From NCBI RefSeq assembly GCF_019711565.1, contig NZ_JAIGNN010000001.1, positions 372,001-436,000 on the forward strand: a stretch of 64,000 bases of DNA, read 5' to 3'. The position numbers and the translations under genes were made by a program. Below the pieces are notes generated by a model that was not told where the DNA came from, ran no database searches, and saw only the letters and a list, made by a program, of their open reading frames with translations. Source of the DNA: Qipengyuania proteolytica. Lineage in GTDB: Bacteria; Pseudomonadota; Alphaproteobacteria; Sphingomonadales; Sphingomonadaceae. This document shows, one piece after another, positions 37,410-46,669 of this stretch. The first letter of the stretch is position 1. Each line of letters begins with the position of its first letter.

Positions 37410-38996
37410 GTGGAGAAGCTCCCCTTCCGCTACATCGTCCCGCTGGCGCTGCTCGCCCTCTGCGCGACGCTGTGGGCATGGGACGCGGGCCGTTGGCTGC
37501 TGTGGCTTGCAGTACCCCTCACGCTGCTCGCATTGTGGGATTTCATCCAGCATCGCCACACCCTGCGGCGCAACTATCCGCTCCTCGCCCGCATCCGCTG
37601 GCTTATGGAGGACCTGCGCCCCTTCGCACAGGCCTATATCGTGGAGGACGACCTTGAGGGGCGGCCCTTCAGTCACCAGGCGCGCGCGCTCGTGTATGCG
37701 CGGGCCAAGGGCGATCTCGATGCGCATCCCATGGGCACCGAACTCGACGTCTATTCGGACGAATACGAATGGCTCAGCCACTCGATCGCGCCGAAAGATA
37801 CCGCGCCGGAATATTGGCGCCTGACCATCGGGGAAGGCACATGCGCCAAGCCCTATTCCTCGGCGCTGCTCAATATCTCGGCGATGAGCTTCGGCTCGCT
37901 TTCTGCCCGCGCGATCGAGGCGCTGAATGCGGGCGCGGCGCTGGGCGGTTTCGCGCACAACACGGGCGAGGGATCGATCAGCAAGTACCACCGCTCGCAT
38001 GGCGGCGACCTCATCTGGGAGCTCGGCAGCGGCTATTTCGGCGCGCGCCAGCCCGACGGGAATTTCGATCCCGAACAGTTTCGCGACAATGCGCAGCACG
38101 ATCAGGTCAAGATGGTCGAGGTCAAGCTCAGCCAGGGCGCCAAGCCGGGCCATGGCGGCGTGTTGCCGGGCGCAAAGGTCACCAAGGAAATCGCCGAGGC
38201 TCGCGGCGTACCGGTGGGCGAGACCGTCACCTCACCGGCGGCGCATCCGGCTTTTTCCACACCCATAGAAATGCTTGAATTCGTTCAGCAATTGCGCGAC
38301 CTTTCCGGCGGCAAGCCAGTCGGCTTGAAACTTTGCGTCGGCCAGCCGCACGAGCTGTTCGCGGTGGGCAAAGCCATGCTGGAGACCGGCATCCACCCCG
38401 ATTTCATCACCGTCGACGGGGCCGAGGGCGGAACTGGCGCCGCCCCGCTGGAACTCTCCAATTCGGTCGGCATGCCGCTGCGCGAAGGGCAGATCATGGT
38501 CCGCAACATGCTCGTGGGCCTCAATCTCAAGGATCGGGTCAAGATCGCCGCCTCGGGGAAGATCCACTCGGGCGCGCAGATGGCCAAGGCCTTCGCGCTC
38601 GGCGCGGACTGGTGCAATGCGGCGCGCCCCTTCATGTTCGCGCTCGGCTGCGTCCAGTCGATGAACTGCCACAAGGGCACCTGCCCGACCGGGGTCGCAA
38701 CGCAGGATGCCTGGCGCCAGCAGGGTCTGGTGGTCGAGGACAAGGCGCCGCGCGTGGCCCGTTTCCAGAAGCAGACCGTCCATTCGCTGCGCGAGATCGT
38801 CGTCGCCATGGGTCTCGACAGCCCGTGGGACATCACTCCGCAGGACATGCGCGAACGCCTGAACGGGGCGCGCTCGGATGCGATCGACCGCATTTACGCA
38901 TTCCTCGAGCCGGGAGAGCTGCTCGCCGATCCCGACTCGACGGCCTATGCGCGCCACTGGAAGGCCGCGCAGGCAAGCAGTTTCCGGCGGGCCTAA
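37410..38996 (+). CDS. FMN-binding glutamate synthase-like protein (GltB FMN domain)
   Basis: 528 residues from a GTG 3 bases after the dienelactone hydrolase stop. Two N-terminal membrane helices (about 8-25 and 28-44) are followed by the glutamate synthase FMN/iron-sulfur domain: ISAMSFGSLSARAIEALNAGA, GEGSISKYHR, DGAEGGTGAAPLELSNSVG and the cluster cysteines in NCHKGTCPTGVATQD. It lacks the amidotransferase domain, so it cannot use glutamine in the usual way. The real substrate is not known for this membrane-anchored group. Confidence 0.87.
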   Translation: MEKLPFRYIVPLALLALCATLWAWDAGRWLLWLAVPLTLLALWDFIQHRHTLRRNYPLLARIRWLMEDLRPFAQAYIVEDDLEGRPFSHQARALVYARAKGDLDAHPMGTELDVYSDEYEWLSHSIAPKDTAPEYWRLTIGEGTCAKPYSSALLNISAMSFGSLSARAIEALNAGAALGGFAHNTGEGSISKYHRSHGGDLIWELGSGYFGARQPDGNFDPEQFRDNAQHDQVKMVEVKLSQGAKPGHGGVLPGAKVTKEIAEARGVPVGETVTSPAAHPAFSTPIEMLEFVQQLRDLSGGKPVGLKLCVGQPHELFAVGKAMLETGIHPDFITVDGAEGGTGAAPLELSNSVGMPLREGQIMVRNMLVGLNLKDRVKIAASGKIHSGAQMAKAFALGADWCNAARPFMFALGCVQSMNCHKGTCPTGVATQDAWRQQGLVVEDKAPRVARFQKQTVHSLREIVVAMGLDSPWDITPQDMRERLNGARSDAIDRIYAFLEPGELLADPDSTAYARHWKAAQASSFRRA

Positions 38997-39015
38997 CCGG
39001 CGTCCGTTTCTGGCG

Positions 39016-40152
39016 TCAGGTCCCGTATTCGCCGATCGCCTCGAAGATGCGCGAAATGGCGTCCCGATCCCCCTCGGGAATCTCGGGTCGCCATATCTCG
39101 AACAATAGCACCACGCGCTCCTGCGGCCCCGCATTGCGGGCCTCGTGCTCGATGCTGTCGTCGAAGATCAGCGGGACGCCGTCGTGCCACCCGCGCGTTT
39201 CGCTGCCTACGCGCAGCGAGCATCCCGGAGCCGTCTTGATCGGAATATGGCAGATCAGGCGGGTGTTCAGCATGCCCGTATGCGGCGCGATATGTGCGCC
39301 CGGCAGCAGGCGCGACCAGTGCGCATTGGGCGAACGGCCCTCGGCCCGCGGCATCGGCGCCATCGCCAGCGCTTCCATCGTCACGGGACAGCGGCGCGCA
39401 TTCTCCTCGACCACCGCGCCGTTCTGCCAGAAATAGAACGCGGTCCAGGCGTCGTTTTCGAGCAGCGGATTGTTAGGCGCAGGCCGGTTCGCATGCCGCT
39501 GGACATAGGGCGCGAAGCCCGATCCGCCCTCTTCCATGACCGCGGCCAGTTCGCGCTGCATCTCCGGCACCAGGGCGAGCATGGGTTCCAGCCAGGGGAA
39601 CTCCTCGACTTCGAAGAACCTGCGGTGCGCAAGGCCCGGGTAATAGAGCACCGAGGGCTGCTGCAGATAGAGCTCGCGCTCCCCTGTGAGCAGTTCCACG
39701 GCCTCGGTCATGGTCGGGCTGAGGCCGCCGGGCAGAGCCTCGCGCAGGTGCGCTTCGAACCCCTTGTTCGCACCGGCGCAGAACCGCACGCCATGCTCCA
39801 GCAAGGCGGCCAGGTCCGCCGGCGCACCGCCCATCGCCTGCGCCTGGTTGCGCGCTGCGGTGTAGAAGCTCGTCGCGGCGCGATCATTGCCCTGCTTTTC
39901 ATGGGCCCAGCCGCTCAGGAGCAGCGCGCGAAGGTCTCTGGGCGCAGACCGGAGGATCCGCTCGAGCGCGTCGGCGGCGGCGCCGAACCGTTCCAGCATG
40001 AGTTCGCAATTCGCCAGCGCAACCCACGGGAATTCCGCATCGGGCAAGCGGTCGATTGCCGAACGCAGCAGCTCCGCAGCTTCGGCGGTGTCGCGACGAC
40101 CCAAAGCGGCAAGCCCGTTTTGGATGGCGATGTGAGGGTCGGATTCGGTCAT
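39016..40152 (-). CDS. Aspartyl/asparaginyl beta-hydroxylase domain protein with TPR region
   Basis: 378 residues. The N-terminal third (about 1-130) is TPR-like helical repeats (AALGRRDTAEAAELLRSAID, LERILRSAPRDLRALLLSGWAH). The C-terminal domain carries the Fe(II)/2-oxoglutarate site HTGMLNTRLICHIPI (about 285-300) and the second histidine in IFDDSIEHEARN. It is likely to hydroxylate Asp/Asn side chains of a protein or lipid A-like acyl chain. It is convergent with the GltB-like gene and divergent from the NTF2-like gene. Confidence 0.85.
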   Translation of the reverse strand: MTESDPHIAIQNGLAALGRRDTAEAAELLRSAIDRLPDAEFPWVALANCELMLERFGAAADALERILRSAPRDLRALLLSGWAHEKQGNDRAATSFYTAARNQAQAMGGAPADLAALLEHGVRFCAGANKGFEAHLREALPGGLSPTMTEAVELLTGERELYLQQPSVLYYPGLAHRRFFEVEEFPWLEPMLALVPEMQRELAAVMEEGGSGFAPYVQRHANRPAPNNPLLENDAWTAFYFWQNGAVVEENARRCPVTMEALAMAPMPRAEGRSPNAHWSRLLPGAHIAPHTGMLNTRLICHIPIKTAPGCSLRVGSETRGWHDGVPLIFDDSIEHEARNAGPQERVVLLFEIWRPEIPEGDRDAISRIFEAIGEYGT

Positions 40153-40227
40153 CGCGGCCTCCTATGCAAAAGCTGGTCGCCGATGGGAATACATGCCATC
40201 GTCGATCGGCATATGGGGAGTAATGGA

Positions 40228-40629
40228 ATGTCCGCACGCGAAGGCTTGAAACGCTGGCACGAGGTTATCGAGGGAGGCAGCTCGCCCGCGGCGCTGGCCG
40301 CCATCATTCACGAGAACGCGGTGTTCCATTCGCCCGTGGTCCATACGCCGCAGCGCGGACAGGCGATCGTCGTCGCCTATCTTTCGGCCGCCGGGCAGAC
40401 GCTGGGCAACGACAGCTTCGAATATGTCCGCGAGCTCGTCGATGGCGAGAACGCCATGCTCGAATTCACCACCGAAATGGACGGCATCCACGTCAACGGG
40501 ATCGACCTGATCCGTTTCGACGAAAACGGAAAGATCATCGATTTCAAGGTCATGGTCCGCCCGCTCAAGGCCGTGAACAAGGTGTGGGAGCAGATGGCCG
40601 CGCAGCTGGAGCGCATGAAGGGCGGCTGA
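40228..40629 (+). CDS. SnoaL/NTF2-like protein
   Basis: 133 residues from the ATG at 40228, with GGGGAG seven bases upstream. A longer in-frame ATG at 40213 is possible. A single cone-shaped NTF2-like domain: WHEVIEGGSSPAALAAIIHENAVFHSPVV is the family start. No catalytic residues can be assigned. It has its own promoter region, divergent from the AspH-type gene. Confidence 0.8.
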   Translation: MSAREGLKRWHEVIEGGSSPAALAAIIHENAVFHSPVVHTPQRGQAIVVAYLSAAGQTLGNDSFEYVRELVDGENAMLEFTTEMDGIHVNGIDLIRFDENGKIIDFKVMVRPLKAVNKVWEQMAAQLERMKGG

Positions 40630-40698
40630 GCCGGCGTTCCTGCCGCCTGCGGGCGATCCCTTAGGTCAAGTTTAACCATATCCTGCGATATCGGCCGC

Positions 40699-41466
40699 GT
40701 GTACGAGCCGAAATCTACCACCTGGCCCAAGGCCGGCGTGCCTTCCGAAGCGCTTGCCGAGCCAAGTGCCGCACCCTTGCGTGTGCTGCTGGCGGAAGAC
40801 ACGCCGATCAGCGCCGAGGTCATGCTGGCGATGACGCGCTACCTCTCGATCAGGATGGACCATGCCGCCAACGGCCTCGACGCCATCGCCATGCTGCAGG
40901 AAGCTGCGAGCGAAGGGAAACCATACTCGCTGCTGCTGCTCGACGTGAACATGCCGATCCTCGACGGTGTCGAGACCGCACGGCGGTTGCGCGCCGATGG
41001 CATCGGGCCCGACGAGCTGCCGATAATCGCGGTCACCGCCGCGACCGACCTCGAAGAGGTGCGCGCCTATCGTGCGGCCGGGATGCAGGCCTATCTCGAG
41101 AAACCGGTCGGCCTCGAAGACCTGCGCGCCACGCTGAAAGCCTGGGGTCATCGCACACGCAGCCGCTCGGCCAGGAGCCGTACGGCGGCGATGGAGGCGC
41201 TCAAGGGACAGTTTGCGGACCGCAAGATCCGCACGATCGCCAGCATCGAAGGGGCGATCGAGAGAGACACGATCGACGAAGAACTTGTGATGGAGCTGCG
41301 CACGCTCCTCCACCAGCTGGCGGGAACGGCCGGGTCGTTCGGCGATCCGGAATTGGGCGAAGTGGCGCGCGAACAGGAAGCCGCCCTGCTCGAAGCATTC
41401 TTCGCCGATGCCGATGTCCGCCCGGTACTGAAGGCTGCCCAAAGGGCGCTCAAGGCAAAGGTCTGA
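40699..41466 (+). CDS. Response regulator receiver - HPt hybrid protein
   Basis: 255 residues from a GTG. The receiver domain (about 26-150) has the acidic pair in LLAEDTP, the phospho-acceptor D82 in LLLDVNMPILDG, VTAATDLEEV and the lysine in EKPVGLED. A C-terminal HPt domain (about 160-250) carries the histidine H205 in LHQLAGTAGSFGDPELG. It has no DNA-binding or enzymatic output, so it is a phosphorelay intermediate. No cognate kinase gene is beside it; the sensor-like gene at 51-54 kb is degenerate. Confidence 0.85.
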   Translation: MYEPKSTTWPKAGVPSEALAEPSAAPLRVLLAEDTPISAEVMLAMTRYLSIRMDHAANGLDAIAMLQEAASEGKPYSLLLLDVNMPILDGVETARRLRADGIGPDELPIIAVTAATDLEEVRAYRAAGMQAYLEKPVGLEDLRATLKAWGHRTRSRSARSRTAAMEALKGQFADRKIRTIASIEGAIERDTIDEELVMELRTLLHQLAGTAGSFGDPELGEVAREQEAALLEAFFADADVRPVLKAAQRALKAKV

Positions 41467-41470
41467 TACG

Positions 41471-42403
41471 ATGACATTCCGCCCCGCCCCGGCATTCCGG
41501 CACATTGCCAGGCTCGCTGCGATGGCAGCGCTCGTGATTATCGCCGTCCCCGCGTTCGCGCAGGACGGCGATCCTGTCGAAGTCGGCGCGAATATCGAAT
41601 TCGTGGGCGTCCAGTCGGACATCATGATCGAGGACGGCGACGAGTTCGACAGTTCGGGCTTCGGTGCACGCGGCGGGATCGACGTGGACTTCAACCTCTC
41701 GCCGCGGACCGTCGCGCGCATCGAAACCGATCTCGGCGTGTTCGATTACGAAGGCGAGGGCCGCGAAACGCTGACCTCCTATGGCGCGGCGGCGAGCATC
41801 GAACATGCCGTGTCCGACACCGTGAAAGTGCGCCTGCGCGCGCGGCGGGTCCATAATATCGCGGTGCTCGAGGCCTTCAGTGCCGACCAGACCTCGGTCG
41901 CGACCCGCGTCGAATGGGAGGTCGGCGACAACCGCGTCCGCGTCGAAGCGGAGTATCGCGAGCGCGACTATGACACGACCAGCGCAGGGAATGGCGAGGG
42001 CTGGCGTCTCGGCGCACAATACAATCGCCGCTTCGGACCCTATCACTGGCTGCGGCTCGACGCGCGCGTCGAGGACATGACCAGCGACGACGAGCCGCGA
42101 CGTAGCTACGATCGCCGCGTGGTGGCGCTGGAATACAGCCAGCCGGTGGCCAAGCGGTTGCGCGTGCGGCCCTCGCTCGAATATCGCGAATGGGACTACG
42201 ACGCGCGCATTGCCGAGGGCAATCCCGACGGCGACCTGCGCCGCGACAGCTATGTTGCACCCGGCGTGGAGCTTGCCTGGGGCCGCTCCGCCAGCGGGCC
42301 CTATGCGCGGGCGAGCGCCGAATACCGTTTCCGCGAGTCCAACGACACGCGCTACGACGAGAGCGGCGCGCGGTTCGGCCTGATCGTTGGTTACCGCTTC
42401 TAG
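41471..42403 (+). CDS. Outer-membrane beta-barrel protein of unknown function
   Basis: 310 residues. A signal peptide ends in VIIAVPAFA before QDGDP. The mature protein alternates short polar/hydrophobic strands (VARIETDLGVFDY, VRLRARRVH, RVRVEAEYRERDY) and ends with the terminal aromatic F (GLIVGYRF), a typical outer-membrane assembly signal. It resembles surface-lipoprotein-assembly or porin-like barrels only in general shape. It lies 4 bases after the receiver-HPt gene and converges on the capsule-like operon. Confidence 0.72.
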   Translation: MTFRPAPAFRHIARLAAMAALVIIAVPAFAQDGDPVEVGANIEFVGVQSDIMIEDGDEFDSSGFGARGGIDVDFNLSPRTVARIETDLGVFDYEGEGRETLTSYGAAASIEHAVSDTVKVRLRARRVHNIAVLEAFSADQTSVATRVEWEVGDNRVRVEAEYRERDYDTTSAGNGEGWRLGAQYNRRFGPYHWLRLDARVEDMTSDDEPRRSYDRRVVALEYSQPVAKRLRVRPSLEYREWDYDARIAEGNPDGDLRRDSYVAPGVELAWGRSASGPYARASAEYRFRESNDTRYDESGARFGLIVGYRF

Positions 42404-42465
42404 CGTCCGGAAAACGTCCCGCGAGGGACCAGTCGCTGCTCTGCGGCGCAACCTTCGACCTGACG

Positions 42466-42504
42466 CCGCTCCTTTCACCAATCCCGCCTCTTCCGTAGGA
42501 GCGG
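42466..42504 (-). repeat. Inverted repeat at the 3' end of the capsule-like operon
   Basis: CCGCTCC (42466-42472) and GGAGCGG (42498-42504) are inverted with a 25-base loop, directly after the PgsB-like stop on the minus strand. No T-run follows, so a terminator function is uncertain. The rest of the 102-base gap (42404-42505) has only a small GTCCC/GGGAC hairpin at 42416-42429. Confidence 0.4.
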
Positions 42505-42505
42505 A

Positions 42506-45500
42506 TCAGGCGGCCTTGCGCTCGCGGCGTTCCTTGATCCCCTTGGCCAGCCACCCGCCCTTCTGGCGCGAGGTCAACGCCTTGAGCTCGGCCGCTGCGC
42601 GCTGGTTCGAGATCTGTTCGGCAATCAGCGCGTCGTAGATCCGGTCTGCCGCCTTGCGGCGGCGCACCGCGTCGCCGGCATCGATGAACGCCTCGGTCGC
42701 AGTGACGAGGCTCGAGCCGAATTTGGCGAGACGACCGCCCTTATCGTCCGCGCCCGCACCGGTATCGGTCGAAAGGCCGGAGAGTTTCTTCATCTGTTCG
42801 TCCAGCCGCGCCTCGAGTATGTCGCATTGCGCGCCCGAAAGCCCCGCCTGCCCGCCCTGCTGGCGGATCTCGGTCAGTGCGCTGCGCAACTCGGCTTCGC
42901 TCAGCACGCCGTATTCGTGGAAACTCGCGAGCATGCGGAAGCCGCGTTCGACCGCGGCCGGATCGTCCTCGCGCAGCTGCTGGCACGCCTTCCACGCGGC
43001 CTCCCACGCCTGCCAGCGATAGACCCAGTCGAGCCCGGTGCCCTTGATGTTCTGCATGCCCATGATGCGGTTGAGCAGGCCCGGCGGGGTGTTGGCGGCG
43101 ACCAGCCGCACGATCGCTTCGCCCTTCATGTAATAGTCGCGCACGGGCACGAGCTTGGCGTGGAACGCCTTGCCCAGCAGCGCGCGCAGTGCGGCATCAT
43201 GCGCAGCGGGATCGCTCGCGCCGCGGACCGCATCGCGCAGCTTCGCATAGTCCTGGTGGAGCGCGGCCATCGCCTCGTAATGCTGCACGATATCCGCGGC
43301 ATGCGTGACACCGGCCGCCTTGAGCGCGTCGGCCAGCTTGCCCGATTTCGCGGCCGCAAGCGCATCCTCGCGCGCGATCCGGCTGGCCTGCGGGGCAATC
43401 ATGGCCGCCAGCAGATTGTCGAGCGCCTCCTGGCTCAGCGCAATGCGCTGGTATTTCGCCAGCTCGTCGAGCCGGGCCAGCGGTTCGACCTCCTTCGCCA
43501 CCAGGCTGATCGATGCCGCATAGGCCTCCCATTCCTCCTCGATGAAGCCGAGCAGGCCTTCGATGTTCGAGCCGATCAGGAAATGCCGGTCGGCCGCCAC
43601 GTCGCGCACCAGCATGCGCGCGAAGACGCGGCTGCGCGGCACGCGGTCGGCGCGGTTGTTGACCACGGTGGTGACGAAGATCTCGGGATCCTTGTCGAGA
43701 TCGTGGTCGATGAAGCCCATGCGGGTCCAGTTGCCCATCGCGCCGAAGCGCTCGTTGGCGGACATGCCCATGACGAACTGCAGGCTACGCCCGTCGATCT
43801 CGGCGCGCGGATAGGTCTTGAGCACGCCCAGGTCGGCCACCACCCGGTCGGACATTTCCTTGACGCAGAAATCGGGCTCCAGCCCCAGCTCGTCGCCCAT
43901 CGCGGTGACCAGCGCGATGTTGAACGGGTGCTCTTCGTAAGGAAAGCGGTCGAGCAGGGTCTTGTGGATCAGCCCGGCTTCCTTCCAGCCGATCGAGCGC
44001 ATCCGCGTACCCGCCTTTTGCGCCCCTTCGGTGAGGATGGGGAGCATTTCCTCCTCGGTGGTCAGCAGGGTCGATCCGTGCGGGATGAATTCGCACATCA
44101 CCTCGGGGATGTTGCGCCCGGCGGGACCCTGCACATCCTCGTGGTCGGGATAGGTGTTGGTGATCGTCCCGATGTCGTCGCGCATCCAGTCCTGCTGGAG
44201 CACGCGCACATAGGCCGGGTTCAACCCCATGCATTCCCACAGGAACACCCGCGCCTTCAGCCCGCGCGAGGTCTTGAGCAGATTGTACTGCTCCCAGATC
44301 GTCGCCTTGTCGTAAGGGCGGAACAGGAACATCTCGGTCAGCTCGCCATACGGATTGCCGAGCAGGAACATCGCCTCGCAGCCGGTAGTCTTCGAGACGA
44401 TCGACGGGCCGAGCGCGTTGATCAGTCCCGCCTTCAGCCGCTCCGTCCCCGACTTGCCGCGCGTCCCCCAGCCGCCCAGCACCAGCGACAGCCCGTCACG
44501 CAGCCGCCGCGCGTGCCAGCCGAGCAGGACATGCCGCCCGAGAAACCACGCACTTGCGAGGGCGACGAAGATGCCGAGTTCGACTAGGTTGTTGGCAAAG
44601 ACGGTCGAAACATAGGCCGACGCGCGGTCCCAGAAGACCGGGAGCGCGGCGAAAATACCGCCTGCGCTGTAGAGCTTGACGATATGCGGCGTCGGCTCGC
44701 CCGCACGCTCGTCATAACCGCGGAAGCTCAGCTCGAGACCGAGTTCGCGCAGCGCAGCAATGTAGGCTTCGGGATCGCGGTTGCGCAGCTCGGCGAGCCT
44801 CGGAAAGCGCCGGGTTACGCTCCAGAAGGCGCGCGTCCGCGCCAACATGCCCGCAGGGGCAGATATCTCGGTAATCCCCGCGCTGGTGAAGACCTGAGTC
44901 GTGCCACCCTTGTCGAGCGCGGAGAGAATCTGGTCGACCAGCGGCAGGTAATTCCGCCAGCCACCCTCGCCGCTTTCGAACAACGGTTCGCCGGGGACCT
45001 TGGTCGGCGCAAGCTCGGCCATTCGCGCGCTCGGGGCGATCATGCTGCCGTGATAATGGCGGCCCTTGGTGTGATAGAACGCCTGCCGCTTGTCGGTCGC
45101 GCTGTTGCGCCCTTCGAACAGCATGCGCCAGGCGCGGCGGCGGAAGTATTCGCCGCGCTGGATCGAAGGCATGAGGCCCGGCTTGAGCGCGAGGCCGAAA
45201 TCGCGCTGGGCGAGCACCGCCATCACCCGGCCGACCTTTTCGGCATCGGCCTGCAGCCACCCACGCAGCGCGGGCATCCGCCTGATCGCCCCCTCGCGCA
45301 TGGTGGAGGCCGTCTCGCCGACCAGCAGCGCAATCGCGCGCGCGTCCGGATCGGACAGCAGCCAGATACGCTCGCGTGCCTCGTCGCTCCAGCGCCACAG
45401 CTTGGGCTTCGGGTTGCGCGCACGCAGGCCCTCGATCCCGGCAAACAGCTGCGCGCCGAGCGCAGGGGGCAGCGCAGAGCCGTCGCGGGTGACCGCAACC

Positions 45501-46669
45501 GCCGTCTGCACCGCCGCATCCAGCGCGATCCGCAGCACGAACTCGTCCTCGTCATGCTTCAACGCGGCGGCGATCACACGGGCGTAGAGATTGGGCGTCA
45601 ACGGTCCGAGCAGTCCGGCAGGATCGGCGAAAAGCGCGGCCCGTACCTGTGGATCGGGATCGTTGGACAGCAGTTTCGTCACCCGCTGCCCGCGCGGCCC
45701 CGGCATGAGGCCAATACACTCGGCGAGGACCTGGCGGACGGCACCATCCGCATCCACGCACAGTTTTTCGAACGACGGCTCCAGCCGCTTGTGCACGCCC
45801 ATATGGCGGCAAACGAGGCGAACGAGATGGCGCCGCACGAACACTTCCCCGTCGCGTTGGGCGGGCGGCTTGCTGTCGAGGTCGACATCGAGCCGCCGCT
45901 CGACCAGCGAATGCACGGTGTGCGGCGACAGGGCGAACATCGCATCGAAAGCTTCGCACTGGGTCCACACATCCTCGCTGTGTTCAAGGCAGGTGCGACG
46001 GGTCGCGCTGAGCACGGGGTCGAGCCACAGGCCGCCGGTACGCGGCGGCAGGCGTTCGGCGATCCGGCGCATGCAGGAATGGGCCGCGCGGCGGATGCGA
46101 GCATCGCCCCGCCAGCTCCGCATCGCCGGCAGCAGCACGTCGAAAATCTCGACGAAGGTCTCGCTCTCGGTCTCGGCCAGATCGTCCGCCACCGCCTCGC
46201 CGGCAAGCCAGCCAAGCCGCTCGAGCGCGAAAGCCAGAACCCGCTCGCGCTCGCCCAGGCGGCGGGTAAAGCGTTCGAGCACGGCATCGGCATCGAAGAA
46301 AGCCTTGGTCGCGTCGATATCGCGTTTCATCTGCCGCCCGCGCGAACCGAGCGCACGGGCGAAATCGAGGATCGCCGCGCGCTGCTCGGCACTGTCGAGC
46401 GCGCTCGCGTAGCGCGACTGGAACAGCTCCTCGGCTTTCGTGAGGCGCAGGATCTCGCCGCGCTGGAGCAGGCAGAAATCGGTCAGGACGGTCGCGTGAC
46501 GGCGGGCGGGCGCAGCCTCGGCGCGCTCGGCGGCATAAGCGAGGATTTCCTCGCGCAGATCGGAGGAGACGGGCAGCAGCTTGGGGGCGAAACCCTGGTC
46601 GAGCCATTCGCCGAGCGGTGCGACCCGCGGGGCAGTTCTTGCTGCGCGTATGTCCGTGACGGCGTTCAT
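42506..46669 (-). CDS. Large PgsB/CapB-like Mur-ligase domain protein (poly-gamma-glutamate ligase type)
   Basis: 1387 residues, about 3.5 times a normal PgsB. Residues 1-690 are helical and HEAT-like with no catalytic motif. A membrane helix follows (about 692-717, NNLVELGIFVALASAWFLG). The ligase core then carries the P-loop GGWGTRGKSGTERL (about 733-746), KTTGCEAMF, RVFLWECMGLNPAYV and TNTYPDHEDVQGP (about 835-847), closely matching PgsB of Bacillus (GIRGKS, N-x4-DHMD). The region after about 1050 is a helical C-terminal extension. PgsB-type enzymes activate a polymer's carboxylate with ATP and add an amino acid. The ATG overlaps the lipoprotein stop as ATGA. Confidence 0.85.
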   Translation of the reverse strand: MNAVTDIRAARTAPRVAPLGEWLDQGFAPKLLPVSSDLREEILAYAAERAEAAPARRHATVLTDFCLLQRGEILRLTKAEELFQSRYASALDSAEQRAAILDFARALGSRGRQMKRDIDATKAFFDADAVLERFTRRLGERERVLAFALERLGWLAGEAVADDLAETESETFVEIFDVLLPAMRSWRGDARIRRAAHSCMRRIAERLPPRTGGLWLDPVLSATRRTCLEHSEDVWTQCEAFDAMFALSPHTVHSLVERRLDVDLDSKPPAQRDGEVFVRRHLVRLVCRHMGVHKRLEPSFEKLCVDADGAVRQVLAECIGLMPGPRGQRVTKLLSNDPDPQVRAALFADPAGLLGPLTPNLYARVIAAALKHDEDEFVLRIALDAAVQTAVAVTRDGSALPPALGAQLFAGIEGLRARNPKPKLWRWSDEARERIWLLSDPDARAIALLVGETASTMREGAIRRMPALRGWLQADAEKVGRVMAVLAQRDFGLALKPGLMPSIQRGEYFRRRAWRMLFEGRNSATDKRQAFYHTKGRHYHGSMIAPSARMAELAPTKVPGEPLFESGEGGWRNYLPLVDQILSALDKGGTTQVFTSAGITEISAPAGMLARTRAFWSVTRRFPRLAELRNRDPEAYIAALRELGLELSFRGYDERAGEPTPHIVKLYSAGGIFAALPVFWDRASAYVSTVFANNLVELGIFVALASAWFLGRHVLLGWHARRLRDGLSLVLGGWGTRGKSGTERLKAGLINALGPSIVSKTTGCEAMFLLGNPYGELTEMFLFRPYDKATIWEQYNLLKTSRGLKARVFLWECMGLNPAYVRVLQQDWMRDDIGTITNTYPDHEDVQGPAGRNIPEVMCEFIPHGSTLLTTEEEMLPILTEGAQKAGTRMRSIGWKEAGLIHKTLLDRFPYEEHPFNIALVTAMGDELGLEPDFCVKEMSDRVVADLGVLKTYPRAEIDGRSLQFVMGMSANERFGAMGNWTRMGFIDHDLDKDPEIFVTTVVNNRADRVPRSRVFARMLVRDVAADRHFLIGSNIEGLLGFIEEEWEAYAASISLVAKEVEPLARLDELAKYQRIALSQEALDNLLAAMIAPQASRIAREDALAAAKSGKLADALKAAGVTHAADIVQHYEAMAALHQDYAKLRDAVRGASDPAAHDAALRALLGKAFHAKLVPVRDYYMKGEAIVRLVAANTPPGLLNRIMGMQNIKGTGLDWVYRWQAWEAAWKACQQLREDDPAAVERGFRMLASFHEYGVLSEAELRSALTEIRQQGGQAGLSGAQCDILEARLDEQMKKLSGLSTDTGAGADDKGGRLAKFGSSLVTATEAFIDAGDAVRRRKAADRIYDALIAEQISNQRAAAELKALTSRQKGGWLAKGIKERRERKAA

